DNA of 64,000 nt from Trichomonas vaginalis G3 (lineage: Eukaryota > Parabasalia > Trichomonadida > Trichomonadidae): NCBI RefSeq assembly GCF_026262505.1, contig NC_067204.1:15850165-15914164 (forward strand), in the 5' to 3' direction. This document shows positions 10,501-19,734 of this stretch, in pieces. The notes beneath the pieces were generated by a model, which was not told the DNA's origin, did not search any database, and was given only the letters and a program-made list of their open reading frames with translations. Every line of letters begins with the position of its first letter. Position 1 is the stretch's first letter. A program made the translations under genes and the position numbers.

Positions 10501-10927
10501 TTGCTTTATGTCACTCTCTTTATATTCATATTTGTCATAGTTTTATATCATTCTCTTTCATTTCATATTTATCATTGTTTTATATCATTCTCTTTCTTTT
10601 CATATTTATCATTGTTTTATAAATTTCTCTTTCATTTCATATTTATCATTGTTTTATGGAATTCTCTTTCTTTTCATATTTATCATTGTTTTATAAATTT
10701 CTCTTTCTTTTCATATTTATCATTGTTTTATAAGATTCTCTTTCTTTTCATATTTAACATTGTTTTATAAGATTCTTTTTCTTTTAATATTTATCATTGC
10801 TTTATGTCACTCTCTTTCTTTTCATATTTATCATTGTTTTATAAGATTCTCTTTCTTTTCATATTTAACATTGTTTTATAAGATTCTTTTTCTTTTAATA
10901 TTTATCACTGTTTTATAAGATTCTTTT

Positions 10928-11026
10928 GATATTAATGAATGCCCTCTTACTATTGCCATCAAAGCGAATTCAATTGAAATTGTCCAATTCTTAGTTGAAC
11001 ATGGTGCAGATATTAACATGAAACTT
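10928..11026 (+). pseudogene. Stranded ankyrin repeat 2 in the minisatellite
   Basis: Apparently identical 99-bp copy of the repeat at 9823, 1105 bp further on and in another frame. Being identical, it was copied recently together with the surrounding array. Confidence 0.85.
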
Positions 11027-12440
11027 ATTCTCTTTCATTTCATATTTATCATTGCTTTATAACATTATCTTTCTTTTCATATTTATAATTGTTTTATAAC
11101 ATTCTCTTTCATTTCATATTTATCATTGTTTTATTGAATTCTCTTTCTTTTCATATTTATCATTGTTTTATACCATTCTCTTTCATTTCATGTTTATCAT
11201 TGCTTTATCAGATTCTCTTTCATTTTATGTTTAACATTGTTTTATCGGATTCTCTTTCATTTTATATTTAACATTGTTTTATACCATTCTCTTTCTATTC
11301 ATATTTAACATTGTTTTTTGGCATTCTCTTTCTTTTCATATTTATAATTGTTTTATAACATTCTCTTTCATTTCATATTTATCATTGTTTTATTGAATTC
11401 TCTTTCTTTTCATATTTATCATTGTTTTATACCATTCTCTTTCATTTCATGTTTATCATTGCTTTATCAGATTCTCTTTCATTTTATGTTTAACATTGTT
11501 TTATCGGATTCTCTTTCATTTTATATTTAACATTGTTTTATACCATTCTCTTTCTATTCATATTTAACATTGTTTTTTGGCATTCTCTTTCTTTCCATAT
11601 TTATCATTGCTTTATGTCACTCTCTTTATATTCATATTTGTCATAGTTTTATATCATTCTCTTTCATTTCATATTTATCATTGTTTTATATCATTCTCTT
11701 TCTTTTCATATTTATCATTGTTTTATAAATTTCTCTTTCATTTCATATTTATCATTGTTTTATGGAATTCTCTTTCTTTTCATATTTATCATTGTTTTAT
11801 TGGATTCTCTTTCATTTCATATTTATCACTGTTTTATAAATTTCTCTTTCTTTTCATATTTATCACTGTTTTATAAATTTCTCTTTCATTTCATATTTAT
11901 CATTGTTTTATATCAATCTCTTTCATTTCATATTTATCATTGTTTTATAAATTTCTCTTTCTTTTCATATTTATCATTGTTTTATAAATTTCTCTTTCTT
12001 TTCATATTTATCATTGTTTTATTGGATTCTCTTTCTTTTCATATTTATCATTGTTTTATACCATTCTCTTTCATTTCATATTTATCACTGTTTTATAAAT
12101 TTCTCTTTCTTTTCATATTTATCACTGTTTTATAAATTTCTCTTTCATTTCATATTTATCATTGTTTTATATCAATCTCTTTCATTTCATATTTATCATT
12201 GTTTTATAAATTTCTCTTTCTTTTCATATTTATCATTGTTTTATAAATTTCTCTTTCTTTTCATATTTAACATTGTTTTATAAGATTCTTTTTCTTTTAA
12301 TATTTATCATTGTTTTATGTCACTCTCTTTCTTTTCATATTTATCATTGTTTTATAAGATTCTCTTTCTTTTCATATTTAACATTGTTTTATAAGATTCT
12401 TTTTCTTTTAATATTTATCACTGTTTTATAAGATTCTTTT

Positions 12441-12539
12441 GATATTAATGAATGCCCTCTTACTATTGCCATCAAAGCGAATTCAATTGAAATTGTCCAA
12501 TTCTTAGTTGAACATGGTGCAGATATTAACATGAAACTT
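12441..12539 (+). pseudogene. Stranded ankyrin repeat 3 in the minisatellite
   Basis: Third apparently identical 99-bp copy, 1513 bp after the second, with the same left border (TTCTTTT) and right border (ATTCTCTTTC). Confidence 0.85.
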
Positions 12540-13694
12540 ATTCTCTTTCATTTCATATTTATCATTGCTTTATAACATTATCTTTCTTTTCATATTTATA
12601 ATTGTTTTATAACATTCTCTTTCATTTCATATTTATCATTGTTTTATTGAATTCTCTTTCTTTTCATATTTATCATTGTTTTATACCATTCTCTTTCATT
12701 TCATGTTTATCATTGCTTTATCAGATTCTCTTTCATTTTATGTTTAACATTGTTTTATCGGATTCTCTTTCATTTTATATTTAACATTGTTTTATACCAT
12801 TCTCTTTCTATTCATATTTAACATTGTTTTTTGGCATTCTCTTTCTTTTCATATTTATAATTGTTTTATAACATTCTCTTTCATTTCATATTTATCATTG
12901 TTTTATTGAATTCTCTTTCTTTTCATATTTATCATTGTTTTATACCATTCTCTTTCATTTCATGTTTATCATTGCTTTATCAGATTCTCTTTCATTTTAT
13001 GTTTAACATTGTTTTATCGGATTCTCTTTCATTTTATATTTAACATTGTTTTATACCATTCTCTTTCTATTCATATTTAACATTGTTTTTTGGCATTCTC
13101 TTTCTTTCCATATTTATCATTGCTTTATGTCACTCTCTTTATATTCATATTTGTCATAGTTTTATATCATTCTCTTTCATTTCATATTTATCATTGTTTT
13201 ATATCATTCTCTTTCTTTTCATATTTATCATTGTTTTATAAATTTCTCTTTCATTTCATATTTATCATTGTTTTATGGAATTCTCTTTCTTTTCATATTT
13301 ATCATTGTTTTATACCATTCTCTTTCATTTCATATTTATCACTGTTTTATAAATTTCTCTTTCTTTTCATATTTATCACTGTTTTATAAATTTCTCTTTC
13401 ATTTCATATTTATCATTGTTTTATATCAATCTCTTTCATTTCATATTTATCATTGTTTTATAAATTTCTCTTTCTTTTCATATTTATCATTGTTTTATAA
13501 GATTCTCTTTCTTTTCATATTTAACATTGTTTTATAAGATTCTTTTTCTTTTAATATTTATCATTGCTTTATGTCACTCTCTTTCTTTTCATATTTATCA
13601 TTGTTTTATAAGATTCTCTTTCTTTTCATATTTAACATTGTTTTATAAGATTCTTTTTCTTTTAATATTTATCACTGTTTTATAAGATTCTTTT

Positions 13695-13793
13695 GATATT
13701 AATGAATGCCCTCTTACTATTGCCATCAAAGCGAATTCAATTGAAATTGTCCAATTCTTAGTTGAACATGGTGCAGATATTAACATGAAACTT
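13695..13793 (+). pseudogene. Stranded ankyrin repeat 4 in the minisatellite
   Basis: Fourth apparently identical 99-bp copy, 1254 bp after the third. It shares its frame with copy 3 but not with copies 1 and 2 or the N-terminal part. Confidence 0.85.
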
Positions 13794-14245
13794 ATTCTCT
13801 TTCATTTCATATTTATCATTGCTTTATAACATTATCTTTCTTTTCATATTTATAATTGTTTTATAACATTCTCTTTCATTTCATATTTATCATTGTTTTA
13901 TTGAATTCTCTTTCTTTTCATATTTATCATTGTTTTATATCATTCTGTTTCATTTCATATTTATCATTGTTTTATGGAATTCTCTTTCATTTCATATTTA
14001 TCATTGTTTTATATCAATCTCTTTCATTTCATATTTATCATTGTTTTATAAATTTCTCTTTCTTTTCATATTTATCATTGTTTTATAGAATTCTCTTTCT
14101 TATCATATTTATCATTGTTTTATGGAATTCTCTTTCATTTCATATTTCTCAACGTTTTATACCATTCTCTTTCATTTCATATTTCTCAACGTTTTATACC
14201 ATTCTCTTTCTCTTAATATTTATCATTGTTTTATATCATTCTCTC

Positions 14246-14329
14246 GATATTAATGAATGCCCTCTTAGTATTGCAAACAAAATTAAAGCAAACAATATCA
14301 TCGCTTTCTTAGTTAAACACGGTGCTTAA
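14246..14329 (+). pseudogene. Terminal ankyrin repeat and stop of the interrupted gene
   Basis: The array ends in a diverged repeat starting DINECPLSIANKIKANNI and ending KHGA followed by TAA. This is probably the authentic C-terminus of the gene. It has several substitutions relative to the four inner copies, so it was not part of the recent amplification. Confidence 0.75.
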
Positions 14330-14397
14330 AATTTATATTGTTATATTAAAGGTGTTATATTTTAAGAATAAACATCTCATAATAATTTAATGTTATT

Positions 14398-14477
14398 TCA
14401 TTGCATTAATATAAACAAATTTAAAGGTGATTATGTATTTCAGGGATATGGATTTTCAACATATTCTGAAAATATTC
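14398..14477. repeat. 80-bp direct repeat, left copy
   Basis: Perfect 80-bp match to 16448-16527 (starts TCATTGCATTAATATAAAC, ends CTGAAAATATTC). The two copies frame the hairpin-bearing element. They could be an unusually long target duplication, a local duplication that preceded the insertion, or part of the element itself. Confidence 0.9.
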
Positions 14478-14903
14478 GAGTATATAAGAATTTCCGAAAA
14501 AGTGACACCCAAAAAGTGACACTTTCAATAGGGAGTAACACTTAAAAAGTGACAATTTAAAATTCACAATAAATAAAAATAATAAATTTTTTAGTCTATT
14601 AAATTATTCTTTTCTTTGAAATCCTCTAAAAATTCTTCGAAATGTTCTAAAATATAATCTGGAGAATTATAACAAAATTCATTAATTTCTAACATATACG
14701 TATCTAACAATTCATTTGGAATTTCAAACGATCTTAAATATGTAATTGAATTTTGTATCTTCTCATTTATTTGAGAAAGTTTTTCTTCAGCATTTCCAAT
14801 AAAAATCTTAATGGATTCAAATTGGCTTCTTGATTCTGAACAAAATTTAATACTTGGTATAAACGTGATTGAACTTCTCTTTTCAATTTTGTTTTATAAT
14901 CTG

Positions 14904-15158
14904 TCAATCGAGGCTCGCGAATTCTAATTGAAGGAATAAAACCTGTTTGAAGTAAATCGTTTTAATACGATAAAAGTAATTGGGTGCAACTTCTTCTAAA
15001 AGATTTTTGACAAAAACATCAATTCTTTGATTTTTAACGCAGCCAAAATCGTGATATTTTATCTTTTTAAATAAAGATTCAGAAACGTTATTCACAACGG
15101 TTAATTCATTTGGTCTGGCAGCGGCTATCCACATCATAGCCAACAATTCCTTATACAA
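14904..15158 (-). pseudogene. Coding remnant in element E6, possible recombinase
   Basis: An open stretch of about 84 codons without an ATG. The segment ELLAMMWIAAARPNELTVV resembles the LA..TG.R..EL helix of tyrosine recombinases (Crypton-type or integrase-type), but the other catalytic boxes were not identified. The first 22 bases of coding sequence are the same as one arm of a hairpin 250 bp away (15381-15402). It looks like a broken relic. Confidence 0.4.
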
Positions 15159-15160
15159 AA

Positions 15161-16141
15161 TTCAAAAACTTGGGTGCAATCAGAACTGATTGCACCCAAG
15201 TTTTTGAACTTTCTTGAGGGAATTAAAGGGTGAGAGATTTATAGTCTATCTATATATCTCCCACCCTCTAATTCCCTCCCTGACAGCGGGAAATTTTGCC
15301 TGAATGTTAAACTATTCAGACAAAGTTTCCCACTGTTTGCGAAGGAATTGTTGGCTATGATGTACTGATTCATGATCAGTACATCATAGCCAACAATTCC
15401 TTATATAAAGTTCAAAAACTTGGGTGCAATCAGTTCTGATTGCACCCAAGTTTTTGAACTTTCTTGAGGGAATGGAAGAGTAAGAGGTATACATTATGAA
15501 TATATACCTCTTACCCTTCCATTCCCTCTCTGACAGCGGGAAACTTTGTCTGAATGTTAAACTATTCAGACAAAGTTTCCCGCTGTCAGCGAAAGAATTG
15601 TTCCATCTGGTGCATAGAGTGTGAATCTATGCACCAACTGGAGCAAGTCCCTCGCGAAATTGCCAAAACTTGCGTCGCATTTCAAAGATTGCGACCCAAA
15701 TTTTGGCGATTTCTAGTAGAGATGGAGTATTTTGAGTCACTGACTATATGCAGTGGCTCAAAGGGCTCCATCTCTACTTTGAAGCAAGGAAACTTTCCTC
15801 GAAATTTTGATAATTTGAAGAAAGTTTTCAAGCAATTAACAAAGGATTACTCGCTATGAGGTAAAAATTCTAGATTTTCACCTCATAGCGAGAGCTTCCC
15901 TTTCATTGCTTGAAAACTTTCCCCAGCTTCAAAATTGGGGAAAGGGCTGTAAAGTCGACTCCGATACCAGCAGGTACCAGAGTATTTAAAAGAGAAGCCC
16001 TCGTACGAGTTTCTATGAAGACCTTCTCATTCAAGAAGATCTTAATAGAAAATCGTACGAGGGCATTGGAAACTCGCGTCTGGTACATGTTGGTACCAGA
16101 GTGTTTGAGATTTGAAGACTCTGGTACTAACATGTACCAGA
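15161..16141. repeat. Serial hairpin array, about 13 consecutive stem-loops
   Basis: Nearly the whole kilobase consists of back-to-back inverted repeats: 15161-15207, 15216-15278, 15282-15337, 15342-15402, 15409-15460, 15466-15528, 15532-15587, 15598-15646, 15656-15713, 15717-15776, 15793-15944 (long nested stem), 15997-16064 and 16079-16141. Most stems are 20-30 bp with loops of 3-10 bases; that at 15342 pairs 28 bp perfectly. Hairpins 5-7 repeat the sequences of hairpins 1-3, with several differences changed in both arms. The frames that cross this region are a consequence of the palindromes and are not genes. Confidence 0.92.
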
Positions 16142-16447
16142 ATTTATGATGAATTTAAGATGGACCATTATAAAATGGTAGCGGTTTGTTTCAAAAAAAT
16201 TTTAGATGAGATTTGCATAGATATAGATTATATGATTTATACATATGAAAAATAATATATAAAAATATAATTTTGAGATAATTATGTAAATAATATTTTA
16301 AATATTTGAATTTGAGGTATAATTTTATAGTAAAATATATTATAAAGAGTATTTATATAAATATTGTAAAATAATATAAGTAATAAAAATTGAGACCCCT
16401 CCCTGTTTTTGATGTTTTGTCACTTTTTCGGTAATTCTTATTGTTTC

Positions 16448-16527
16448 TCATTGCATTAATATAAACAAATTTAAAGGTGATTATGTATTTCAGGGATATG
16501 GATTTTCAACATATTCTGAAAATATTC
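16448..16527. repeat. 80-bp direct repeat, right copy
   Basis: Perfect partner of 14398-14477. Confidence 0.9.
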
Positions 16528-16600
16528 TTTCCCATCTAGATGATAGTCCAAATAATTTTGTTATGTATGTATGTCATGATTTGTAGTAATTGTTTTTACT

Positions 16601-16728
16601 TTAAGGGTGCACTTACGCCCATCTGACTTTAATTCAAAATTTTGACAACTGGCGTAAAGTGTCCTTGAAAATTAACCTTAAACATCTGAATTGAAAGCCC
16701 TGCCATAGGGGCGTAAGTGCACCCTTAA
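16601..16728. mobile_element. 128-bp MITE with 20-bp perfect TIRs (E2)
   Basis: The ends read TTAAGGGTGCACTTACGCCC (16601-16620) and GGGCGTAAGTGCACCCTTAA (16709-16728), a perfect 20-bp inverted repeat that includes TTAA at both edges. There is no coding capacity. It sits 72 bp after the stop end of the minus-strand coiled-coil gene. It looks like a miniature inverted-repeat transposable element that uses or duplicates TTAA. Confidence 0.85.
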
Positions 16729-16800
16729 TAAACGTTATTATATAAACAACAAAATTTATTTTTAAAATAAACAAAATAAAATAACATATATATAAAAACA

Positions 16801-19734
16801 TTAATCATCATCTTTCGTTTGTTGTGAAACATCATATGTCTTCTGAATTCTATTTTCCACATCACTAATTTGTCTATGAACAGCCAAAGCGTCAGGCAAA
16901 TTATTTTTCATGCAGATAAACAATACGACTTGCAACAGCTTGTGGTAACATTCATAGAACAATTCTCCGTCGTAAGACACTTTCGCTTCAATTGTCAAAA
17001 ACATGTTATGACGAATTTCATTCACCAACATTCTTGATTGTTCTGTTTGTGTTGCAGTTATTTGGTCGATTACTTTAAGAAGGAAAGGTTGGAAGTGCGA
17101 CCATCTGTTCATTGACAAACTGTACTGTTGTGAGTACTGTGAGAAATCAACTTCTGTTTTGTCATCTTCCATGATTTTGAATTTTTCTTCGAATTTTGTC
17201 GTTTCGATGTCTTTTCGATAGGAATTCTGGGCTTGAGAACTATGGAAAAGAGAGTCAATGGTGTTAGCATCAATGTTCGGTATCATTCCTTTCACGAAAC
17301 TGGAAAATCTCTTCTCATTAAGTCTTGGAACAAGTCTATACAATGCGAGCATTTTTCGTAAAGAACGAATTTTCTTGTCTTCTTTCTCTCCAACAGCTAT
17401 TTCAAGGACTCTGTACATTGGGATATTCGCTGCATCATCGCCGCCTCTGTTTCTATCTGCACAGTTCTGGCATCTGATATTTAATTCAACAACTAACTCT
17501 GGTTCTGTATCCGGACAGAATTTTCTGAAAAATTCTTCAACTTGGTCTTTCGTCATAAATGTTTCAGTCAAATATTCACCAACGGATTCGTTCTGCATTG
17601 CAATTGTAACGCATCTGCACACACACCAGCTCCTTGCTTTAAGGAAAAAAGATAGTTGGTCGACAGTCCAAACTTCATCCAAAAATCTGACAAAAATCAT
17701 AACTTCAAGAGATTTTTGCATGTGGAAATAAGCAGAAATCAAGAGATCCCAACAACCTTTTTGTATCAAATCATCACGACCATATTGTCTGAACGCCCAT
17801 TTAAGAATATACTTATCCAGTGGCAATACTTCTGTTTGGTCGTCGATGACTTTTTCGTCGTAAATTTGACGAATTGAATGGATGAGCCAATCAACTCCTT
17901 TTGGTCTTCTTCTCGAGTAAGCGGGGTCCAGGAGTTTTGCAAGTCTTGCATTCCTATACAGCATCGTTGCCTGGTTGTTGCTGTTATCGAAAATGAAATC
18001 CAAACCTTCTTCCTCTTCGTCATTCATCTCAAAATCTTCTTCGATTACGATTTCCGCGTGATTTTGATTTTTTTTTGCTTCAAAAGCTTCGATTGAATTC
18101 ACTTTGTTTATCTTATCTCTGGCTGAAGGATTCAATCTCTGTGTACTTAATTTGTCCGAGCTCTTTCCGGATTTATTGGCTTTTATCGGGCTTTGTCGTG
18201 AAGAACTTTTATTTGATGGTTTTCGAGAAGTCAACCTCGAATTCATTTGTTTTCTTTTGTCTTCGTATGTTGATTCCGTTTGTGTCGAATTCTCCGATCT
18301 TTTGATGCATTTCACGGAATTTTTGATGACGTTCGAAATGAAGTATGATGAAAAAAGTTTCGCCTCGTCATCAGCGATTGATTTAAGAGCGAAGTTTCCC
18401 GTCCTTGCGTTAGCAATGGATTGGCTCGACCAATTAAAGGATTGGTTATTTTGGAGGATGATGTCTCTCGCTTTCATCAGGTCTTCCAGGTTTTTAATCA
18501 CAAGTTTTTCTCCCATTTTCTCTTGGAGAACTGCCAAATCGCTCTTGTTTTGCATGAAAGCTTCTCTTGTCGAATTGATTCGTCCTTGTCTGGCCATTTT
18601 TATGTTTCTTTCCTGCTCTTCTTGGAGTTTTCGTGCTTGTTTGGCCAGCTGTTGGAGGATATTGACCTGGACAAGTTGCGTTCGATGTGTAATCTCTTCT
18701 TTCGATGTTTCGCCATGAACTTCAAGCGAATTTCGTTTATCGGTAGTTTTTCGCTCCATTTCGTCTAATTTTACGTTCTCTACTTCACAGTCTTGAAGAG
18801 CTTGGTCAAGACGAGCTACTTCTTCTGTTATTTCTTTGATTTTGTTCGAATTTGATTCCAAATTTTGGGTTAAAACATCAATCATCGGACGGGTTTCAGC
18901 GAGTTGGTCTTCTTTCTCGCTGATTTGTTGGGTTAGTTGGTTCAGTTTCTCTTTATTCGATTGAGAAAATCTGATAATTGCCATTTTTTCGTTTGTACTA
19001 TCACGTAGATGAGCTTCTGCTGACGCACACTTAGCTCTGTGATCTTCTATTTGCTGCTTCAGGTTGAAAATCGATCTATTTAGTTTCTCTATTGCAACTT
19101 CTAAAGATTCTTTTTCATTTCGAAGAGATTCATGATCACTTTTGGAATCATCAAGTTCAACTGATATTTCTTTAAGTTTAGATTGATATCCATCACATAT
19201 TTCGGGAATTTTATCTGATAATTTTGTGTAATGATCTGATATCATTTGTAAGACAGGTGTCCTTTCGGGATTGTACTTATCGCTAAACTCGACAAATTGC
19301 CGCATTGCATTTTTATGCGATGATATAGATCTCTTTAAATTTTCTAAAACCATTGAAATATTATTTTCGTCAACAGCCAGATTTTGGCTTTCTAACATAT
19401 TTAACTTGTCGTTTAAAGCTTGTGCGAATGCTCTTTTTTGTGATGTTTTAGGTATTTTGTAATGATCAATAACATTTACAATGGTAGGCTCTTGATCTTT
19501 TGGCAATTCATCTGTAACCTCATACTCAGGACTAGTTTTATTTCGTCTGTATGATATATCATAAGGCTCGCTCATGTTTGAAAGGATATTATCATTATGA
19601 GCTAATGGATTAAATCGACTTAACACTGTTACATGTCGAATACTTTGCTCACTTGGGAGTCTATATGATGTTGTCTTTGTCGTGAATACATCTTCAACAG
19701 TCCGAGGCCTATAATTATGCGAAGATGTATCCAT
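16801..19734 (-). CDS. Large coiled-coil protein with helical C-terminal domain
   Basis: A 977-residue cytoplasmic protein without signal peptide or membrane segment. Residues 1-100 are extended. About 110-430 form a long coiled coil (for example ESLEVAIEKLNRSIFNLKQQ and TRPMIDVLTQNLESNSNKIK). About 480-590 is a basic serine-rich linker followed by an acidic patch (EEEEGLDF). About 620-970 is a predicted globular helical domain containing KYILKWAFRQYGRDDLIQK and WTVDQLSFFLKARSWCVC. The layout recalls structural proteins of the axoneme or mastigont skeleton, but no named family was recognised. The ATG at 19734 is the first in frame. Confidence 0.8.
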   Translation of the reverse strand: MDTSSHNYRPRTVEDVFTTKTTSYRLPSEQSIRHVTVLSRFNPLAHNDNILSNMSEPYDISYRRNKTSPEYEVTDELPKDQEPTIVNVIDHYKIPKTSQKRAFAQALNDKLNMLESQNLAVDENNISMVLENLKRSISSHKNAMRQFVEFSDKYNPERTPVLQMISDHYTKLSDKIPEICDGYQSKLKEISVELDDSKSDHESLRNEKESLEVAIEKLNRSIFNLKQQIEDHRAKCASAEAHLRDSTNEKMAIIRFSQSNKEKLNQLTQQISEKEDQLAETRPMIDVLTQNLESNSNKIKEITEEVARLDQALQDCEVENVKLDEMERKTTDKRNSLEVHGETSKEEITHRTQLVQVNILQQLAKQARKLQEEQERNIKMARQGRINSTREAFMQNKSDLAVLQEKMGEKLVIKNLEDLMKARDIILQNNQSFNWSSQSIANARTGNFALKSIADDEAKLFSSYFISNVIKNSVKCIKRSENSTQTESTYEDKRKQMNSRLTSRKPSNKSSSRQSPIKANKSGKSSDKLSTQRLNPSARDKINKVNSIEAFEAKKNQNHAEIVIEEDFEMNDEEEEGLDFIFDNSNNQATMLYRNARLAKLLDPAYSRRRPKGVDWLIHSIRQIYDEKVIDDQTEVLPLDKYILKWAFRQYGRDDLIQKGCWDLLISAYFHMQKSLEVMIFVRFLDEVWTVDQLSFFLKARSWCVCRCVTIAMQNESVGEYLTETFMTKDQVEEFFRKFCPDTEPELVVELNIRCQNCADRNRGGDDAANIPMYRVLEIAVGEKEDKKIRSLRKMLALYRLVPRLNEKRFSSFVKGMIPNIDANTIDSLFHSSQAQNSYRKDIETTKFEEKFKIMEDDKTEVDFSQYSQQYSLSMNRWSHFQPFLLKVIDQITATQTEQSRMLVNEIRHNMFLTIEAKVSYDGELFYECYHKLLQVVLFICMKNNLPDALAVHRQISDVENRIQKTYDVSQQTKDDD

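Larger units (their letters stand above)
9033..14245 (+). repeat. 37-bp minisatellite array inside an ankyrin gene
   Basis: About 130 copies of a 37-bp unit fill this span, apart from four 99-bp ankyrin inserts. The unit core is TCTCTTTC(A/T)TTTCATATTT, then ATCATTGTTTTAT, followed by a variable tetranucleotide (for example AAAT, TGGA, ACCA, AAGA, TGTC, TCAG). Since 37 is one more than a multiple of three, successive units rotate through all three frames, and three units give a 37-residue hydrophobic period. Units with the variant TTTAACATT bring in a stop. Several units are grouped into higher-order blocks. The many short frames here are by-products of the repeat, not genes. Confidence 0.95.
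14478..16447. mobile_element. TIR element carrying a hairpin array (E6)
   Basis: The segment between the 80-bp direct repeats has inverted ends. AAGAATTTCCGAAAAAGTGA starts at 14486, and its near-perfect reverse complement (TCACTTTTTCGGTAATTCTT) ends at 16439. AAAAGTGACA recurs just inside the left end. The left third holds coding remnants on the minus strand; one frame (14904-15158) reads ELLAMMWIAAARPNEL, faintly recalling the helix of tyrosine recombinases that contains the first catalytic arginine. The right half is the hairpin array, and 16142-16417 is plain AT-rich sequence. The coding part looks broken. The superfamily could not be assigned. Confidence 0.75.

Noticed and set aside
9219-14243. 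Many 60-157-codon hydrophobic frames that look like small membrane proteins
   Set aside because: They are readings of the 37-bp minisatellite in rotating frames, recur identically many times, and have no start context of their own.
9033-14245. The 37-bp arrays as giant introns of the ankyrin gene
   Set aside because: No GTAYGT-type donor or ACTAAC-type acceptor at the ankyrin/array junctions, and the fragments are copies of one repeat rather than successive different repeats.
9033-14245. CRISPR array
   Set aside because: Units are contiguous 37-bp tandem repeats without unique spacers, in a eukaryotic gene.
15554-16149. Frames of 76-101 codons across the hairpin array
   Set aside because: Overlapping frames on both strands arise from the palindromes; none resembles a protein family.
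14478-16447. E6 as a Polinton/Maverick or LTR element
   Set aside because: Far too short, no capsid, polymerase or integrase domain recognised, and the 80-bp direct repeats lack LTR features.
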